DNA from: CAWGXZ01 sp963826695
GTDB taxonomy: Bacteria; Pseudomonadota; Gammaproteobacteria; Burkholderiales; Burkholderiaceae_C
Reading direction: 5' to 3'
DNA length: 64,000 nucleotides
Assembly: GCA_963826695.1 (NCBI GenBank)
Contig: CAWGXZ010000001.1
Coordinates: 310,001-374,000, forward strand
Shown: positions 47,720 through 56,807 of the stretch, piece by piece
Position numbering within the stretch: the first letter of the stretch is position 1
Layout of the letters: the number at the start of each line of letters is the position of its first letter
Translations under genes and position numbers: made by a program
Notes under the pieces: generated by a model
Databases searched by the model: none
Seen by the model: the letters and a program-made list of their open reading frames with translations, nothing else
What the model was told of the DNA's origin: nothing

Positions 47720-48709
47720 ATGAGCCATTGCATCACCCGCCGACTCTGTGCCGTCGCGTTCACAGCCAGCGCATTCGGCCTTGCCGGCGTCGCGCAGGCG
47801 CAGACCTTCCCGAGCAAGCCGGTCCGCATCGTCGTGCCGTTCGCGCCCGGCGGCGCGACCGACATCCTGGCGCGACTGCTCGGCGAGAAGCTGGCGCCGC
47901 GCCTCGGCCAGCCGGTGATCATCGACAACAAGGCCGGCGCCGCCGGCATTCTCGGCACCGACGCAGTGGCCAAGGCAGCGCCTGACGGCCATACGCTGGT
48001 GCTCGGCCTGTCCAGCTCGCTGCTGACGAACCAGTTCCTCTACGAGAAGCTGCCCTTCAACGTGCAGCGCGACCTCGTGCTGGTATCGCAGATCGCGACC
48101 GCGCCGCTGCTGCTGGTGGTGCACCCGAGCGTGCCGGTGAGCTCCGCGTCCGAGCTGTTGCAGTACGTCGCCCGCAACAAGGGCAAGCTGTCGTACGGTT
48201 CTTACGGCATCGGCGCCTACCCGCACCTTGCAGGCGCCTACATGAGCGATTCGCAACAGGCCGACATGACGCACCTGCCGTACAAGGGTGAAGCGCCGAT
48301 GGTGCAGGACCTCATCGGCGGCCAGATTCACATGGCCTATGCAAGCGCGCTGCAGGCCAAGCCGCACATCGACGCCGGCAAGATCAAGGTGCTCGGCGTC
48401 ACCGGCGAGCAGCGCATCGCGGTTCTGCCGAACGTGCCGACCTTGATGGAGCAGGGCCTCAAGGACGAGCCGTACCGGCTGGTCGGCTGGCTCGCGGTGG
48501 CCGCGCCGGCCGGAACGCCGAAGGCCGTGGTGCAACGCCTCGCCGACGAGCTGCGCTCGGCCAGCGAGCAACCCGAGGTCAAGGCGCGCATCGCCGCGAT
48601 GGGCTTCGAGGCGAAGGCGGGAACGCCCGAGTCGTTCGCCGCCACCTACAAGCGCGAGCTTCCAGTGTGGGAACGGCTGGTCAGGCAGTCGGGCGCGAAG
48701 CTGGAATAG
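47720..48709 (+). CDS. Bug/TctC-family periplasmic solute receptor 2
   Basis: A 329-residue receptor with a signal peptide (AVAFTASAFGLAGVAQAQ). The family opening is FPSKPVRIVVPFAPGGATD, followed by GQPVIIDNKAGAAGILGTDA and the middle motif KLSYGSYGIGAYPHLAGAYM. It is clearly diverged from receptor 1, so the two may bind different acids. A good ribosome site (AAGGAGA) precedes the ATG at 47720. Its position beside gcdH and the CoA-transferase suggests glutarate or a similar dicarboxylate as ligand, which is inferred from context only. Confidence 0.92.
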   Translation: MSHCITRRLCAVAFTASAFGLAGVAQAQTFPSKPVRIVVPFAPGGATDILARLLGEKLAPRLGQPVIIDNKAGAAGILGTDAVAKAAPDGHTLVLGLSSSLLTNQFLYEKLPFNVQRDLVLVSQIATAPLLLVVHPSVPVSSASELLQYVARNKGKLSYGSYGIGAYPHLAGAYMSDSQQADMTHLPYKGEAPMVQDLIGGQIHMAYASALQAKPHIDAGKIKVLGVTGEQRIAVLPNVPTLMEQGLKDEPYRLVGWLAVAAPAGTPKAVVQRLADELRSASEQPEVKARIAAMGFEAKAGTPESFAATYKRELPVWERLVRQSGAKLE

Positions 48710-48756
48710 GGCGACCATCGCACCCCGCGCTGCACCGCAACCGTTGAAAGCCTCTG

Positions 48757-49968
48757 ATGACAAACGACACCGCTTCCTCCTTGCCGCTCGCCGGCGTTCG
48801 CGTGCTCGACCTGTCGCGCGTGCTGGCCGGGCCCTGGTGCGCGATGGTGCTCGGCGACTTCGGCGCCGAAGTCATCAAGGTCGAGCATCCGACCCGCGGC
48901 GACGACACGCGCGACTGGGGGCTGCGCATCGGCAGCACCGAGACCGCGTACTTCAACAGTGTCAACCGCAACAAACGCTCGGTGTCGCTCGATCTGCAGA
49001 CAGCCGATGGCCAGCGCATCGCCCGCGAGCTGGCCGGCAAGTGCGACGTCGTGATCCAGAACTTCAAGTTCGGCGGCGTCGAGAAGATGGGCCTCGGCTA
49101 CGCGCAGCTGCGCGAGGCGCATCCCGAGCTGATCTACTGCTCGATCTCGGGCTATGACCGCACCGGGCCCGAAAGGTCGCGCCCCGGCTACGACCTCGTC
49201 GTGCAGGGCGAAGCGGGGCTGATGGCGCTCAACGGCGAGGCGAGCCAGCCGCCGCTCAAGTTCGGCGTCGCCGCGGTCGACCTGTTCACCGGCATGTACG
49301 CCGCGCAAGCCGTGCTCGCGGCGCTGTTCGAGCGCCAGCGCACCGGCAAGGGACGCCACGTCGAGATGGCGCTGTTCGACTGTGGGCTGATGATCACGTC
49401 GTACTACGGCCTCGAGGCGCTGCTGATCGGCGAAGACCCTCCGCGCTACGGCAACGCGCACCCTTCGATCGTTCCGTACGGCGTGTTCGACGCCGCCGAC
49501 GGACCGATCGTCGTCACGGTCGGCAACAACAGCCAGTTCCAGCGCTTCTGCCGCGATGTGATCGGGCGCCCCGACCTGGCCGACGACGCGCGCTTCAAGA
49601 CCAATCTCGACCGCGCCACGAACCGGAGCGTGCTGTTACCGGAGGTCATCGCCGAGCTCGGCCGCAGAAAGCGCCGCGACCTGCTCGACCGGCTCGCCGC
49701 CTGCGACATCCCGTGCGGCGAAGTGCTCGGCCTGCACGAGGCGCTGACCTCGCAGCGCGCGCAGGACGCGGGTCTCGTCACGACGCAGCCGCATCCGCAC
49801 GCCGGCAGCACGCACGTGCTTGCGCCGCCGTACCGCTTCGACGGCGAGCGCCTGCCGGTGCGCTGCGCGCCGCCGCAGCTCGGGATGGACACGAAGGAGG
49901 TGCTGCACGCGCTGCTCGGGCTGTCCGAAGCGGAGCTTTCGACCTTGAAGGCCAAGGGCGTCGTTTGA
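48757..49968 (+). CDS. Class III (CaiB/BaiF) CoA-transferase, likely glutarate CoA-transferase
   Basis: A 403-residue formyl-CoA transferase-type enzyme that swaps CoA between carboxylic acids through a covalent aspartyl-CoA intermediate. The opening LAGVRVLDLSRVLAGPWCAM, the aspartate in RSRPGYDLVVQGEAG (Asp146) and the GRGRHVEMALFDCG-like segment are family marks. A CoA-transferase of this class beside glutaryl-CoA dehydrogenase is typical of glutarate degradation, so glutarate (or another dicarboxylate) is the most likely acceptor. It is the last gene of the cluster, 47 bases after the Bug gene. Confidence 0.9.
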   Translation: MTNDTASSLPLAGVRVLDLSRVLAGPWCAMVLGDFGAEVIKVEHPTRGDDTRDWGLRIGSTETAYFNSVNRNKRSVSLDLQTADGQRIARELAGKCDVVIQNFKFGGVEKMGLGYAQLREAHPELIYCSISGYDRTGPERSRPGYDLVVQGEAGLMALNGEASQPPLKFGVAAVDLFTGMYAAQAVLAALFERQRTGKGRHVEMALFDCGLMITSYYGLEALLIGEDPPRYGNAHPSIVPYGVFDAADGPIVVTVGNNSQFQRFCRDVIGRPDLADDARFKTNLDRATNRSVLLPEVIAELGRRKRRDLLDRLAACDIPCGEVLGLHEALTSQRAQDAGLVTTQPHPHAGSTHVLAPPYRFDGERLPVRCAPPQLGMDTKEVLHALLGLSEAELSTLKAKGVV

Positions 49969-50231
49969 GTTTCGTCACCGATCGAACAAAGTGTCGGCGC
50001 CGACCTGAATCGGCCCTTCTTCAGCCGACGCGCCCGCCATAGCGCTCTGCCAGCGCAGCGGCCCGAACAGCCACGGCAGCGGTGTGCCGGGCGCCTGGCA
50101 GGCCGCCGCGGCTGCCGTGGCGAGCCGCAGGGGCGGCGACACGGAGCGCATGGGGCATGGCGCATTTCGGGACGGCGGCCGGGAGCGTTGCCGAAGCAGC
50201 TACATTGCTCCGTTCATTTCAGCTCCTGACG

Positions 50232-51080
50232 ATGCTCGCCTACCGACACGCCTTTCACGCGGGCAACCACGCCGACGTTCTGAAGCACACGGTGCTGACG
50301 CTCGTGCTGCGCTACATGAACCGCAAGGAGAAGCCCTACCGGCTGGTCGACACGCACGCCGGTGCCGGCGGCTATTCGCTCGAAGGCAGCTACGCGCAGA
50401 AGAAGGGCGAGTACCTGCAGGGCATCGCCCGCCTCTGGGGACGCGACGACCTGCCGGCGGCGCTGGCCGACTACGTCGACCTGGTGCGCCGCTTCAACCC
50501 GCAGGGCAGCCTCGAGCAGTACCCCGGTTCGCCGGCCTTCGCGCAGATGCTGCTGCGCGCGCACGACCAGCTTCGGCTGTACGAGCTGCATCCGACCGAT
50601 CACCGCATCCTGGCGTCGTATCTCGGCGAGGTGCCGGGCGCCGAGGTCAAGGACAGCGACGGCTTCGACGCCCTGAAGGCGCAGCTGCCGCCGTCGAGCC
50701 GCCGCGCCGTGGTGCTGATCGACCCCAGCTACGAAGGCCACGGCGACTACGGCCGGGTCATCGCCACCCTGCGCGAAGGGCTGGCGCGCTTTGCCGAGGG
50801 CGTCTACCTCGTCTGGTATCCGCAGGTGCAGAAGGTCGAGGCCGCGCAGCTGCCGAAGCGCCTGCAGGCGGTCGCCGGCGAACGCCCGTGGCTGCATGCG
50901 CGCCTGACGGTGCAGCAGCCCGATTCGCAGGGCTTCGGCCTGGCGGGCAGCGGCGTGTTCGTCATCAACCCGCCGTACACGCTGCACGCCGACCTGCTGG
51001 CGCTGCTGCCGTACCTCGTCGAAACCCTCGGCCAGTACGACGGCGCCAACTACCTGCTCGAGCAGCGTGCCGGCGCCTGA
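50232..51080 (+). CDS. rlmJ: 23S rRNA (adenine-2030-N6)-methyltransferase RlmJ
   Basis: A 282-residue Rossmann-fold methyltransferase. It begins MLAYRHAFHAGNHADVLKHT, the RlmJ signature, continues with VDTHAGAGGYSLEGSYAQ, and has the catalytic loop IDPSYEGHGDY (Ser in the DPPYE motif of the E. coli enzyme). The family length is right. RlmJ methylates A2030 of 23S rRNA using AdoMet. The start at 50232 was chosen because it begins the conserved motif; the frame is open further up. The next gene overlaps its end by 14 bases. The 263-base gap upstream shows no gene. Confidence 0.94.
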   Translation: MLAYRHAFHAGNHADVLKHTVLTLVLRYMNRKEKPYRLVDTHAGAGGYSLEGSYAQKKGEYLQGIARLWGRDDLPAALADYVDLVRRFNPQGSLEQYPGSPAFAQMLLRAHDQLRLYELHPTDHRILASYLGEVPGAEVKDSDGFDALKAQLPPSSRRAVVLIDPSYEGHGDYGRVIATLREGLARFAEGVYLVWYPQVQKVEAAQLPKRLQAVAGERPWLHARLTVQQPDSQGFGLAGSGVFVINPPYTLHADLLALLPYLVETLGQYDGANYLLEQRAGA

Positions 51081-52437
51081 CGGGCCGCCGGCCCCCACGG
51101 GCCTGCAGCCGAACCAGTTCGCGCTGCTGCGCCAGCGCCGCTTCGCGCCCTACTTCTGGACGCAGTTTCTCGGCGCGGCCAACGACAACCTGTTCAAGTT
51201 CGCGCTGACGGTGATGCTCACCTACCAGCTGCAGCTCGCCTGGCTGCCGCCGGCGCAGGCGGGGCTGGCGATCGGCGGGCTGTTCATCCTGCCGTTCATG
51301 CTGTGCTCGGCAACCGGCGGTCAGCTCGCGGACAAGTTCGACAAGGCCAGCCTGATCCGCGCGATCAAGAACTTCGAGATCGTGGTGCTGCTTGCCGCGG
51401 CAGCCGGCTTCGCGTTCAGCGCCGTGCCGCTGCTGCTCGGCTGCATCTTCCTGATGGGCGTGCACTCGGCCCTGTTCGGTCCGGTCAAGTACGCCTACCT
51501 GGCGCAGCAGCTCGAACCCCACGAGCTGACCGGCGGCAACGGCATGGTCGAGATGGGCACCTTCCTCGCGATCCTGCTCGGCAACCTCGCCGGCGGGCTG
51601 CTGATCGGCGTGCCGCAGCACGGCGCGATGCTCGCCGCCGCGGCCGGCGTGCTGCTGGCGCTGCTCGGCCGTGCCTTCGCGCAGCGCATACCCGAGGCGC
51701 CGCCCGCCGACCGGCAGCTGCGCATCGACTGGAACCCGTTGCTCGAAACGCTGCGCAACCTGCGCCTGGCGGCAGCCGACCCGGTGGTCTTCCGCTCGCT
51801 GATCGGCATTTCGTGGATGTGGTTCTTCGGCGCGGTGTTCCTGGCGCTGTTCTCGGTCTTCGCCCGCGACGTGCTGCACGGCGACGAGCGCGTCGCCTCG
51901 CTGCTGCTGGTGGTGTTCTCGCTCGGCATCGGTGCCGGCTCGCTGCTGTGCGAACGGCTGTCGCACGGCACGGTCGAGCTGGGGCTGGTGCCGCTGGGCG
52001 CGATCGGGATGAGCGTCTTCGCGGTCGAGCTCTATTTCGCGACCGCACCGCTGGCTGCGGCCCTGCCGGCCGGCACGCTGCTCGGCATCGGCGAGTTCCT
52101 TGCCGAGCCGCGGCACTGGCGGGTGATTGCCGACCTGGCGCTGATGGCCGCGGCGATGGGCCTCTACAGCGTGCCGATGTACGCGCTGATCCAGCTGCGT
52201 TCGCCGGCCAGCCACCGGGCACGGGTCATCGCCGCCAACAACATCCTGAACGCCGTCTTCATGGTCGTCAGCGCGCTCGGCGTCGGTGCCCTGATCGCCG
52301 CCGGGCTCGACATCCCGCAGGTGTTCCTGGTCGTCGGCGTGCTCAATGCCGTCGCCAGCGGCTATGTGTTCGTGCGCGTGCCGCAGTACCGGCAGCGCTT
52401 CGCAGCGCTGTTGCAGGGGCGGGTCGGCCCGGCCTGA
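51067..52437 (+). CDS. MFS transporter of the LplT/lysophospholipid type
   Basis: A 456-residue protein with about twelve membrane segments. The opening FAPYFWTQFLGAANDNLFKF and the loop FGPVKYAYLAQQLEPHELTG are the signature of LplT and of the MFS halves of acyltransferase fusions, which flip lysophospholipids across the inner membrane for re-acylation. No PlsC-type acyltransferase is fused or adjacent, so the exact partner is unknown. It starts with GTG at 51067 inside the end of rlmJ, which suggests translational coupling of the two. Confidence 0.85.
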   Translation: MPAPDGPPAPTGLQPNQFALLRQRRFAPYFWTQFLGAANDNLFKFALTVMLTYQLQLAWLPPAQAGLAIGGLFILPFMLCSATGGQLADKFDKASLIRAIKNFEIVVLLAAAAGFAFSAVPLLLGCIFLMGVHSALFGPVKYAYLAQQLEPHELTGGNGMVEMGTFLAILLGNLAGGLLIGVPQHGAMLAAAAGVLLALLGRAFAQRIPEAPPADRQLRIDWNPLLETLRNLRLAAADPVVFRSLIGISWMWFFGAVFLALFSVFARDVLHGDERVASLLLVVFSLGIGAGSLLCERLSHGTVELGLVPLGAIGMSVFAVELYFATAPLAAALPAGTLLGIGEFLAEPRHWRVIADLALMAAAMGLYSVPMYALIQLRSPASHRARVIAANNILNAVFMVVSALGVGALIAAGLDIPQVFLVVGVLNAVASGYVFVRVPQYRQRFAALLQGRVGPA

Positions 52438-52474
52438 ACGCGGCCGAGCCGGCTGGCGGCTCGTCGGCCGCTGC

Positions 52475-53443
52475 CTACTCCGGCTTGATGCCGGCGTCCC
52501 TGACCACCTTGTTCCACTTCGCCAGCTCGGCCTTCAGATAGCCAGTCAGCTGCTCCGGCGTGCTGGTCACGGGCTGGATTTCCAGTGCCTGCAGTCGCGA
52601 GCGGTACGCCGGCGAGCCGACGGCAGCCTGGATCTCCGAAGTCAGCTTCTGCAGCACCGCCGGCGGTGTCTTCGCCGGGGCGAAGAACGCCAGCCAGACG
52701 GTCGTCTCGTAGCCCGGCACCCCGGCCTCGGCGATCGTCGGCAGCTCGGGCAGGCCGGGATAGCGCTTCAGGCTGGCGACGCCGAGCGCGCGCACCCGGC
52801 CGGCCTGGATGTTCGGAATCGCCGACGAGACGTTGTCGAACATCAGCTGCACATGGCCGGCGAGCACATCCTGGATCGCAGGCGCGGCGCCCTTGTACGG
52901 CACGTGCGTCAGTTGCGTGCCGGTCAGCGACGCGAACAGCTCGCCGGCCAGGTGGTAGGTGCTGCCGACACCCGACGACGCATAGCTCAGCTTGCCCGGG
53001 TTGGCGCGGGCGTAGTCGATCAGCTCGCGCACCGTCTTGGCCGGCACGCCGGGATGCACCACCAGCACGCTCTCGATCGATGCGACCATCGACAGCGGCG
53101 CGAAGTCGGTCAGCGGGTTGTACGGCAGCTTGGTGCTGAGGTTCGGGCTCGCGGCCATGATGCTGCTGGTGCCCAGCAGCAGCGTGTCGCCGTCGGCCGG
53201 CGCCCGGGCAACGAATCCGGCGCCGATCGAGCCGGTCGCGCCGGCCTTGTTGTCGACGATCACGGTGCGCTTCATCGAGGTGCCGAGGATCGGCGCCAGC
53301 ACCCGCGCCAGCACGTCGGTCGGCCCGCCAGTGGCGAAGGGCACGACGATGCGCACGATGCGCTCGGACGATTCCTGCGCCGCAGCGCCGGTGGTGGCGC
53401 ACAGTTGCAGGCTCGCCAGCAAGGCAGCGATCCAGGTCTTCAT
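52475..53443 (-). CDS. Bug/TctC-family periplasmic solute receptor 3
   Basis: A 322-residue receptor. Its signal peptide is MKTWIAALLASLQLCATTGA, and the mature part begins near ESSERIVRIVVPFATGGPTD with VIVDNKAGATGSIGAG and LSYASSGVGSTYHLAGELFA following. It is convergent with the transporter gene and not part of an operon here, so its ligand cannot be inferred from neighbours. The length is right. Burkholderiales often carry dozens of such orphan receptors. Confidence 0.92.
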   Translation of the reverse strand: MKTWIAALLASLQLCATTGAAAQESSERIVRIVVPFATGGPTDVLARVLAPILGTSMKRTVIVDNKAGATGSIGAGFVARAPADGDTLLLGTSSIMAASPNLSTKLPYNPLTDFAPLSMVASIESVLVVHPGVPAKTVRELIDYARANPGKLSYASSGVGSTYHLAGELFASLTGTQLTHVPYKGAAPAIQDVLAGHVQLMFDNVSSAIPNIQAGRVRALGVASLKRYPGLPELPTIAEAGVPGYETTVWLAFFAPAKTPPAVLQKLTSEIQAAVGSPAYRSRLQALEIQPVTSTPEQLTGYLKAELAKWNKVVRDAGIKPE

Positions 53444-53602
53444 GGCAGTCTCCAGGCGTTGTTATGTCGGCGCAGCGCGCCGGCCGCGCGAAAGTGCAGC
53501 GGCCACACGCATGATGCCCCCTCGTTGCCGCGTCCACCTTCTGGCAGCAAAGCGGACTGCGGCCGGGCGCCTGGGCTGCCGGCAGGCACACCGCAAGCGC
53601 AG

Positions 53603-54559
53603 TCAGCGCTTCGCCTGCTTCACCTCGTACATCAGCGTGTCGCCACGCGCGAGCAACGCTTCGATCAACGTGTTCTCGTCGTGATGCGCTTCCACGATGC
53701 CGTACGAGAACGCCACGTCGTAGCCGCGATCGGCCGTGCGGTTGAATTCCTCCAGTGCGCGTTCGACCTCGATCATGATCGCTTCGGCTTGCTGCTTCGA
53801 GGTGTTGGACAGCAGCAGGACGAACTCGTCGCCGCCCAGCCGCGCAACGATGTCCGAGTTCCGGAAGCGGTTCTTCATCTGATCGGCCAGCGCCATCAAC
53901 GCCCGATCGCCTTCGGCATGCCCGTAGCGATCGTTGATCGCCTTCAACTTGTCGAGGTCCATGAAGACCAGCGCCGCAGGCAACTTCTGCCGGGCACAAA
54001 GATTCAGGCTGTGCTGCGCCAGGCTGCGGAATCCTCGCCGATTCGCGATGCCGGTCAGCTCGTCCGATGTCGCCAGCTGGAGCGCGTTGAGTTCCCGCTC
54101 CACCAGCACCGCGAGGTCCTGCAAGGACTCGACGTCCTCGTCGTCGAACGTGCGCGGCTTCCTGTCGATGAGGCACAGGGTGCCCAGCTTGTGACCGTTC
54201 AGTGCCAGCGGACATCCGGCATAGAACCGGATGTTCGGTCGGTTCAGCACCAGCGGGTTGTCGGCGAAGCGCTCGTCCTGCAAGGCGTCCGGAATGATGA
54301 AAACCCCGCTGCCGAGAATCGCGTGGCCACAGAAGGAGATGTCGCGCGGCGTTTCGCTGGCTTCCAGGCCGACGCACGATTTGAACCACTGGCGGTTCTC
54401 GTCCACCAGACTGACCAGCGCGATCGGCACATCGAACATGCGCTTGGCCAGCCGGGTCAGCCGGTCGAACGATTCGGTCGGCGGCGTATCCAGAACCTGG
54501 AGCGACCGAAGCGCCTCGATCCGGGATGGCTCCTCCGGCGGAATTTCAGGCGCTCGCAA
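53603..54559 (-). CDS. GAF-GGDEF diguanylate cyclase
   Basis: A 318-residue cytosolic protein. Residues ~15-150 form a GAF domain (LDTPPTESFDRLTRLAKRMF, then CGHAILGSGVFIIPDA and FYAGCPLALNGHKLGTLCL). The rest is a GGDEF domain with an intact RLGGDEF near residue 240. An allosteric RxxD inhibitory site (RNSD) lies exactly five residues before it. It is therefore a likely active cyclase with product inhibition, regulated by a small ligand or redox state at GAF. No ATG fits the domain start. TTG at 54559 after an AGGGGG run is the best choice; a GTG near 54606 is an alternative. Confidence 0.87.
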   Translation of the reverse strand: MRAPEIPPEEPSRIEALRSLQVLDTPPTESFDRLTRLAKRMFDVPIALVSLVDENRQWFKSCVGLEASETPRDISFCGHAILGSGVFIIPDALQDERFADNPLVLNRPNIRFYAGCPLALNGHKLGTLCLIDRKPRTFDDEDVESLQDLAVLVERELNALQLATSDELTGIANRRGFRSLAQHSLNLCARQKLPAALVFMDLDKLKAINDRYGHAEGDRALMALADQMKNRFRNSDIVARLGGDEFVLLLSNTSKQQAEAIMIEVERALEEFNRTADRGYDVAFSYGIVEAHHDENTLIEALLARGDTLMYEVKQAKR

Positions 54560-54950
54560 TGCAACCCCCTGCTTTCGGCTGTAATGGATGAAGACCGGTG
54601 GCACACCGGCGCCCGGCTTCGCCAACGGCTGCGCCCGCCGGACCCACAGGGTTCGACCGTCGACGCACGGCAAATCCCCCCCGTCCAGGCGACGGTGGGG
54701 CCTTCCGCTCACGCTTGCGCATACACGCCTGGCATACGACTTCACTCCGGCACTCGAAGCGACGGACTTTAAGACCAACGGCCGCAGGCGCGGCCAGAAC
54801 CCACGTCGCTGGCCTGCATGAACGAGCGCTGCGGGGCCGATCTGCGGTGCGCCCCGGCGCCGCGTCGAGGACCCCGGCGCGGGACGTCGCTGAAGGGGCT
54901 CGCGAGCGGGTACGGACAAGCGACGCGGCAAGCCGCCTCGATGGCCCCTC
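54560..54950. other. Gene-free stretch upstream of the GAF-GGDEF gene and downstream of tgt
   Basis: About 390 bases with no open frame of coding character, no recognisable RNA motif and no clear terminator. It probably holds the promoter of the cyclase gene. The genes yajC-secD-secF that usually follow tgt are not here. Confidence 0.5.
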
Positions 54951-56087
54951 TCAAACCCCTCGCGCTCGATCGCTCTCGAAGCGGCGCACGAAGTCGGACC
55001 ACCCACCGGACTCGATCGCCTGCCTCACTTCCCGCATCAGGTTCAGGTAGTAATGCAGGTTGTGGATGCTCGCCAGCATCGGGCCGAGCATTTCGTTGCA
55101 GCGGTCGAGGTGGTGCAGGTAGGCACGGCTGAAGCGGCTGCAGCAGGTGCAGGAGCAGCTTTCGTCGACCGGCCGCTCGTCGCTGCGGTGGCGCGCGTTG
55201 CGCAGCCGCAGGTCGCCGAAGCGGGTGAACAGATGCCCGTTGCGCGCATTGCGGGTCGGCATGACGCAGTCGAACAGGTCGATGCCGGCGCCGACGCCGG
55301 CGACCAGGTCCTCCGGCGTGCCGACGCCCATCAGGTAGCGCGGCTTGGCCGCGGGCAGCTTCGGGCCGATGTGCGCCAGCACGCGCAGCATCTCCTCCTT
55401 CGGCTCGCCGACGCTCAGGCCGCCGATGGCATAACCGGGCAGGTCCAGATCGACCAGGCCGGCGAGCGACTCGTCGCGCAGCCCGGTGAACATGCCACCC
55501 TGGACGATGCCGAACAGCGCATTCGGGCTTTCCAGGCGGGCGAACTCGTCGCGCGAGCGGCGCGCCCAGCGCTGGCTCAGCGCCATCGAGGCGCGCGCCT
55601 CGGCCTCGCTCGTCAGCCGGGTCTTGTCGGCGTCGGCGAAGTACGGCGTGCACTCGTCGAACTGCATCGCGATGTCGCTGTTCAGCGCATGCTGGATCTG
55701 CATGCTGACCTCGGGCGTCAGCAGCAGCTTGTCGCCGTTGACCGGCGAGGCGAAGCGCACGCCTTCCTCGCTGATCTTGCGCATCGAGCCGAGCGACCAG
55801 ACCTGGAAGCCGCCGCTGTCGGTGAGGATCGGCCGGGTCCAGCCCTCGAAGCGGTGCAGCCCGCCGAACTGCTTCAGCACGTCGACGCCCGGCCGCAGCC
55901 AGAGGTGGAAGGTGTTGCCGAGGATGATCTGCGCGCCCATCGCCTCGAGCGACGCCGGCATCACGCCCTTCACCGTGCCGTAGGTGCCGACCGGCATGAA
56001 CATCGGCGTTTCGACGCTGCCGTGGTTCAGGGTGAGGCGGCCGCGACGCGCGGCGCCGTCGCTGGCGAGAAGCTGGAATTCGAGCAT
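54951..56087 (-). CDS. tgt: tRNA-guanine transglycosylase Tgt
   Basis: A 378-residue enzyme that exchanges guanine at the wobble position of Asn, Asp, His and Tyr tRNAs for the queuine precursor preQ1. The catalytic aspartates are in ILTDSGGFQVWSL and GIDLFDCVMPTRNARNGHLF; substrate loop FGIVQGGMFTGLR. The zinc site is the C-X-C-X2-C cluster CSCTCCSRFSRAYLHHL with a later histidine (SIHNLHYYLNLMREV). The length is standard. queA, its usual immediate neighbour, is 7.6 kb upstream on the same strand, with an unrelated gene island in between. Confidence 0.97.
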   Translation of the reverse strand: MLEFQLLASDGAARRGRLTLNHGSVETPMFMPVGTYGTVKGVMPASLEAMGAQIILGNTFHLWLRPGVDVLKQFGGLHRFEGWTRPILTDSGGFQVWSLGSMRKISEEGVRFASPVNGDKLLLTPEVSMQIQHALNSDIAMQFDECTPYFADADKTRLTSEAEARASMALSQRWARRSRDEFARLESPNALFGIVQGGMFTGLRDESLAGLVDLDLPGYAIGGLSVGEPKEEMLRVLAHIGPKLPAAKPRYLMGVGTPEDLVAGVGAGIDLFDCVMPTRNARNGHLFTRFGDLRLRNARHRSDERPVDESCSCTCCSRFSRAYLHHLDRCNEMLGPMLASIHNLHYYLNLMREVRQAIESGGWSDFVRRFESDRARGV

Positions 56088-56192
56088 GGGCGATTGTTGC
56101 AGCGGCGAAAAGCCGCCTTCACCCGCCCCCGGCCTACCGCCTCTGCCCGCGGCGTCGGGATCGGCGGCGGCTCGGCGCAGCGCAGCGCCCGG

Positions 56193-56555
56193 TCAACCCG
56201 GCGCCGTCTTGGCGTCGACGTCGACGCCGCCGAAGCGGTCGAGCACCTGGTTGGCGGTGTCTCGCTGGCTGGCGTCGCGCACCTCGACCACCAGGCGGCA
56301 GGTGCCGCGGTTCACGGTGCGGTGGAAGTTGCGGTGGTAGATCGGGTCGGCGCCGCTCGGCAGCGGCTCGGGCGGCGTCTCGTCGCCGACGTCGCGACCG
56401 TTGCCGACGAGAAAGTTGCCCTCGACCGGCCCGGCTTCGTCGCCCGTGGCTTGCAGATTCAGTTGCGAGGCCTGCAGCCCGGCGGCGAGCAGGGCGTCGC
56501 GCGCCTGGGTGGCGGTGTCGAAGTCGTCGAAGGTGCGCAGCAGTCCGGGTGTCAT
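56193..56555 (-). CDS. Conserved small hypothetical protein
   Basis: A 120-residue soluble protein starting MTPGLLRTFDDFDTATQARD. The pattern is an N-terminal stretch with LLAAGLQASQLNLQA, a glycine/proline-rich middle, and a C-terminal RLVVEVRDASQRDTANQVLD followed by FGGVDVDAK. Similar proteins with a split 'FDxFxxAxxAxxALLxAGF ... ILxRxGGVDVD' layout occur in Burkholderiales and have a weak resemblance to general-stress (YflT-like) domains. No function is assigned. The start at 56555 was chosen as the first ATG of the family-like sequence. Confidence 0.65.
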   Translation of the reverse strand: MTPGLLRTFDDFDTATQARDALLAAGLQASQLNLQATGDEAGPVEGNFLVGNGRDVGDETPPEPLPSGADPIYHRNFHRTVNRGTCRLVVEVRDASQRDTANQVLDRFGGVDVDAKTAPG

Positions 56556-56807
56556 GGTCGTTCCTTTCGGTTTGCCGGTGCGCGGCAACCGCTATGCCGC
56601 CCGGCGGCCACAACGATGGATCGACCGATGCGCTCCATCTGGTGGCGGAACTGGCCTCGGTTGCGTCATTCGTGAAGCCAGGCGTTGGCGGATCGACGGG
56701 GTGAAGGCAGGGCAACACTGCCGCATCGACGATCTCGACGTTCAGCTCGACGGCGGGCTGCTCAGTTACCGGTTGGCCTCCGAGTCGATGACGCCGGGGG
56801 CCGCCCC

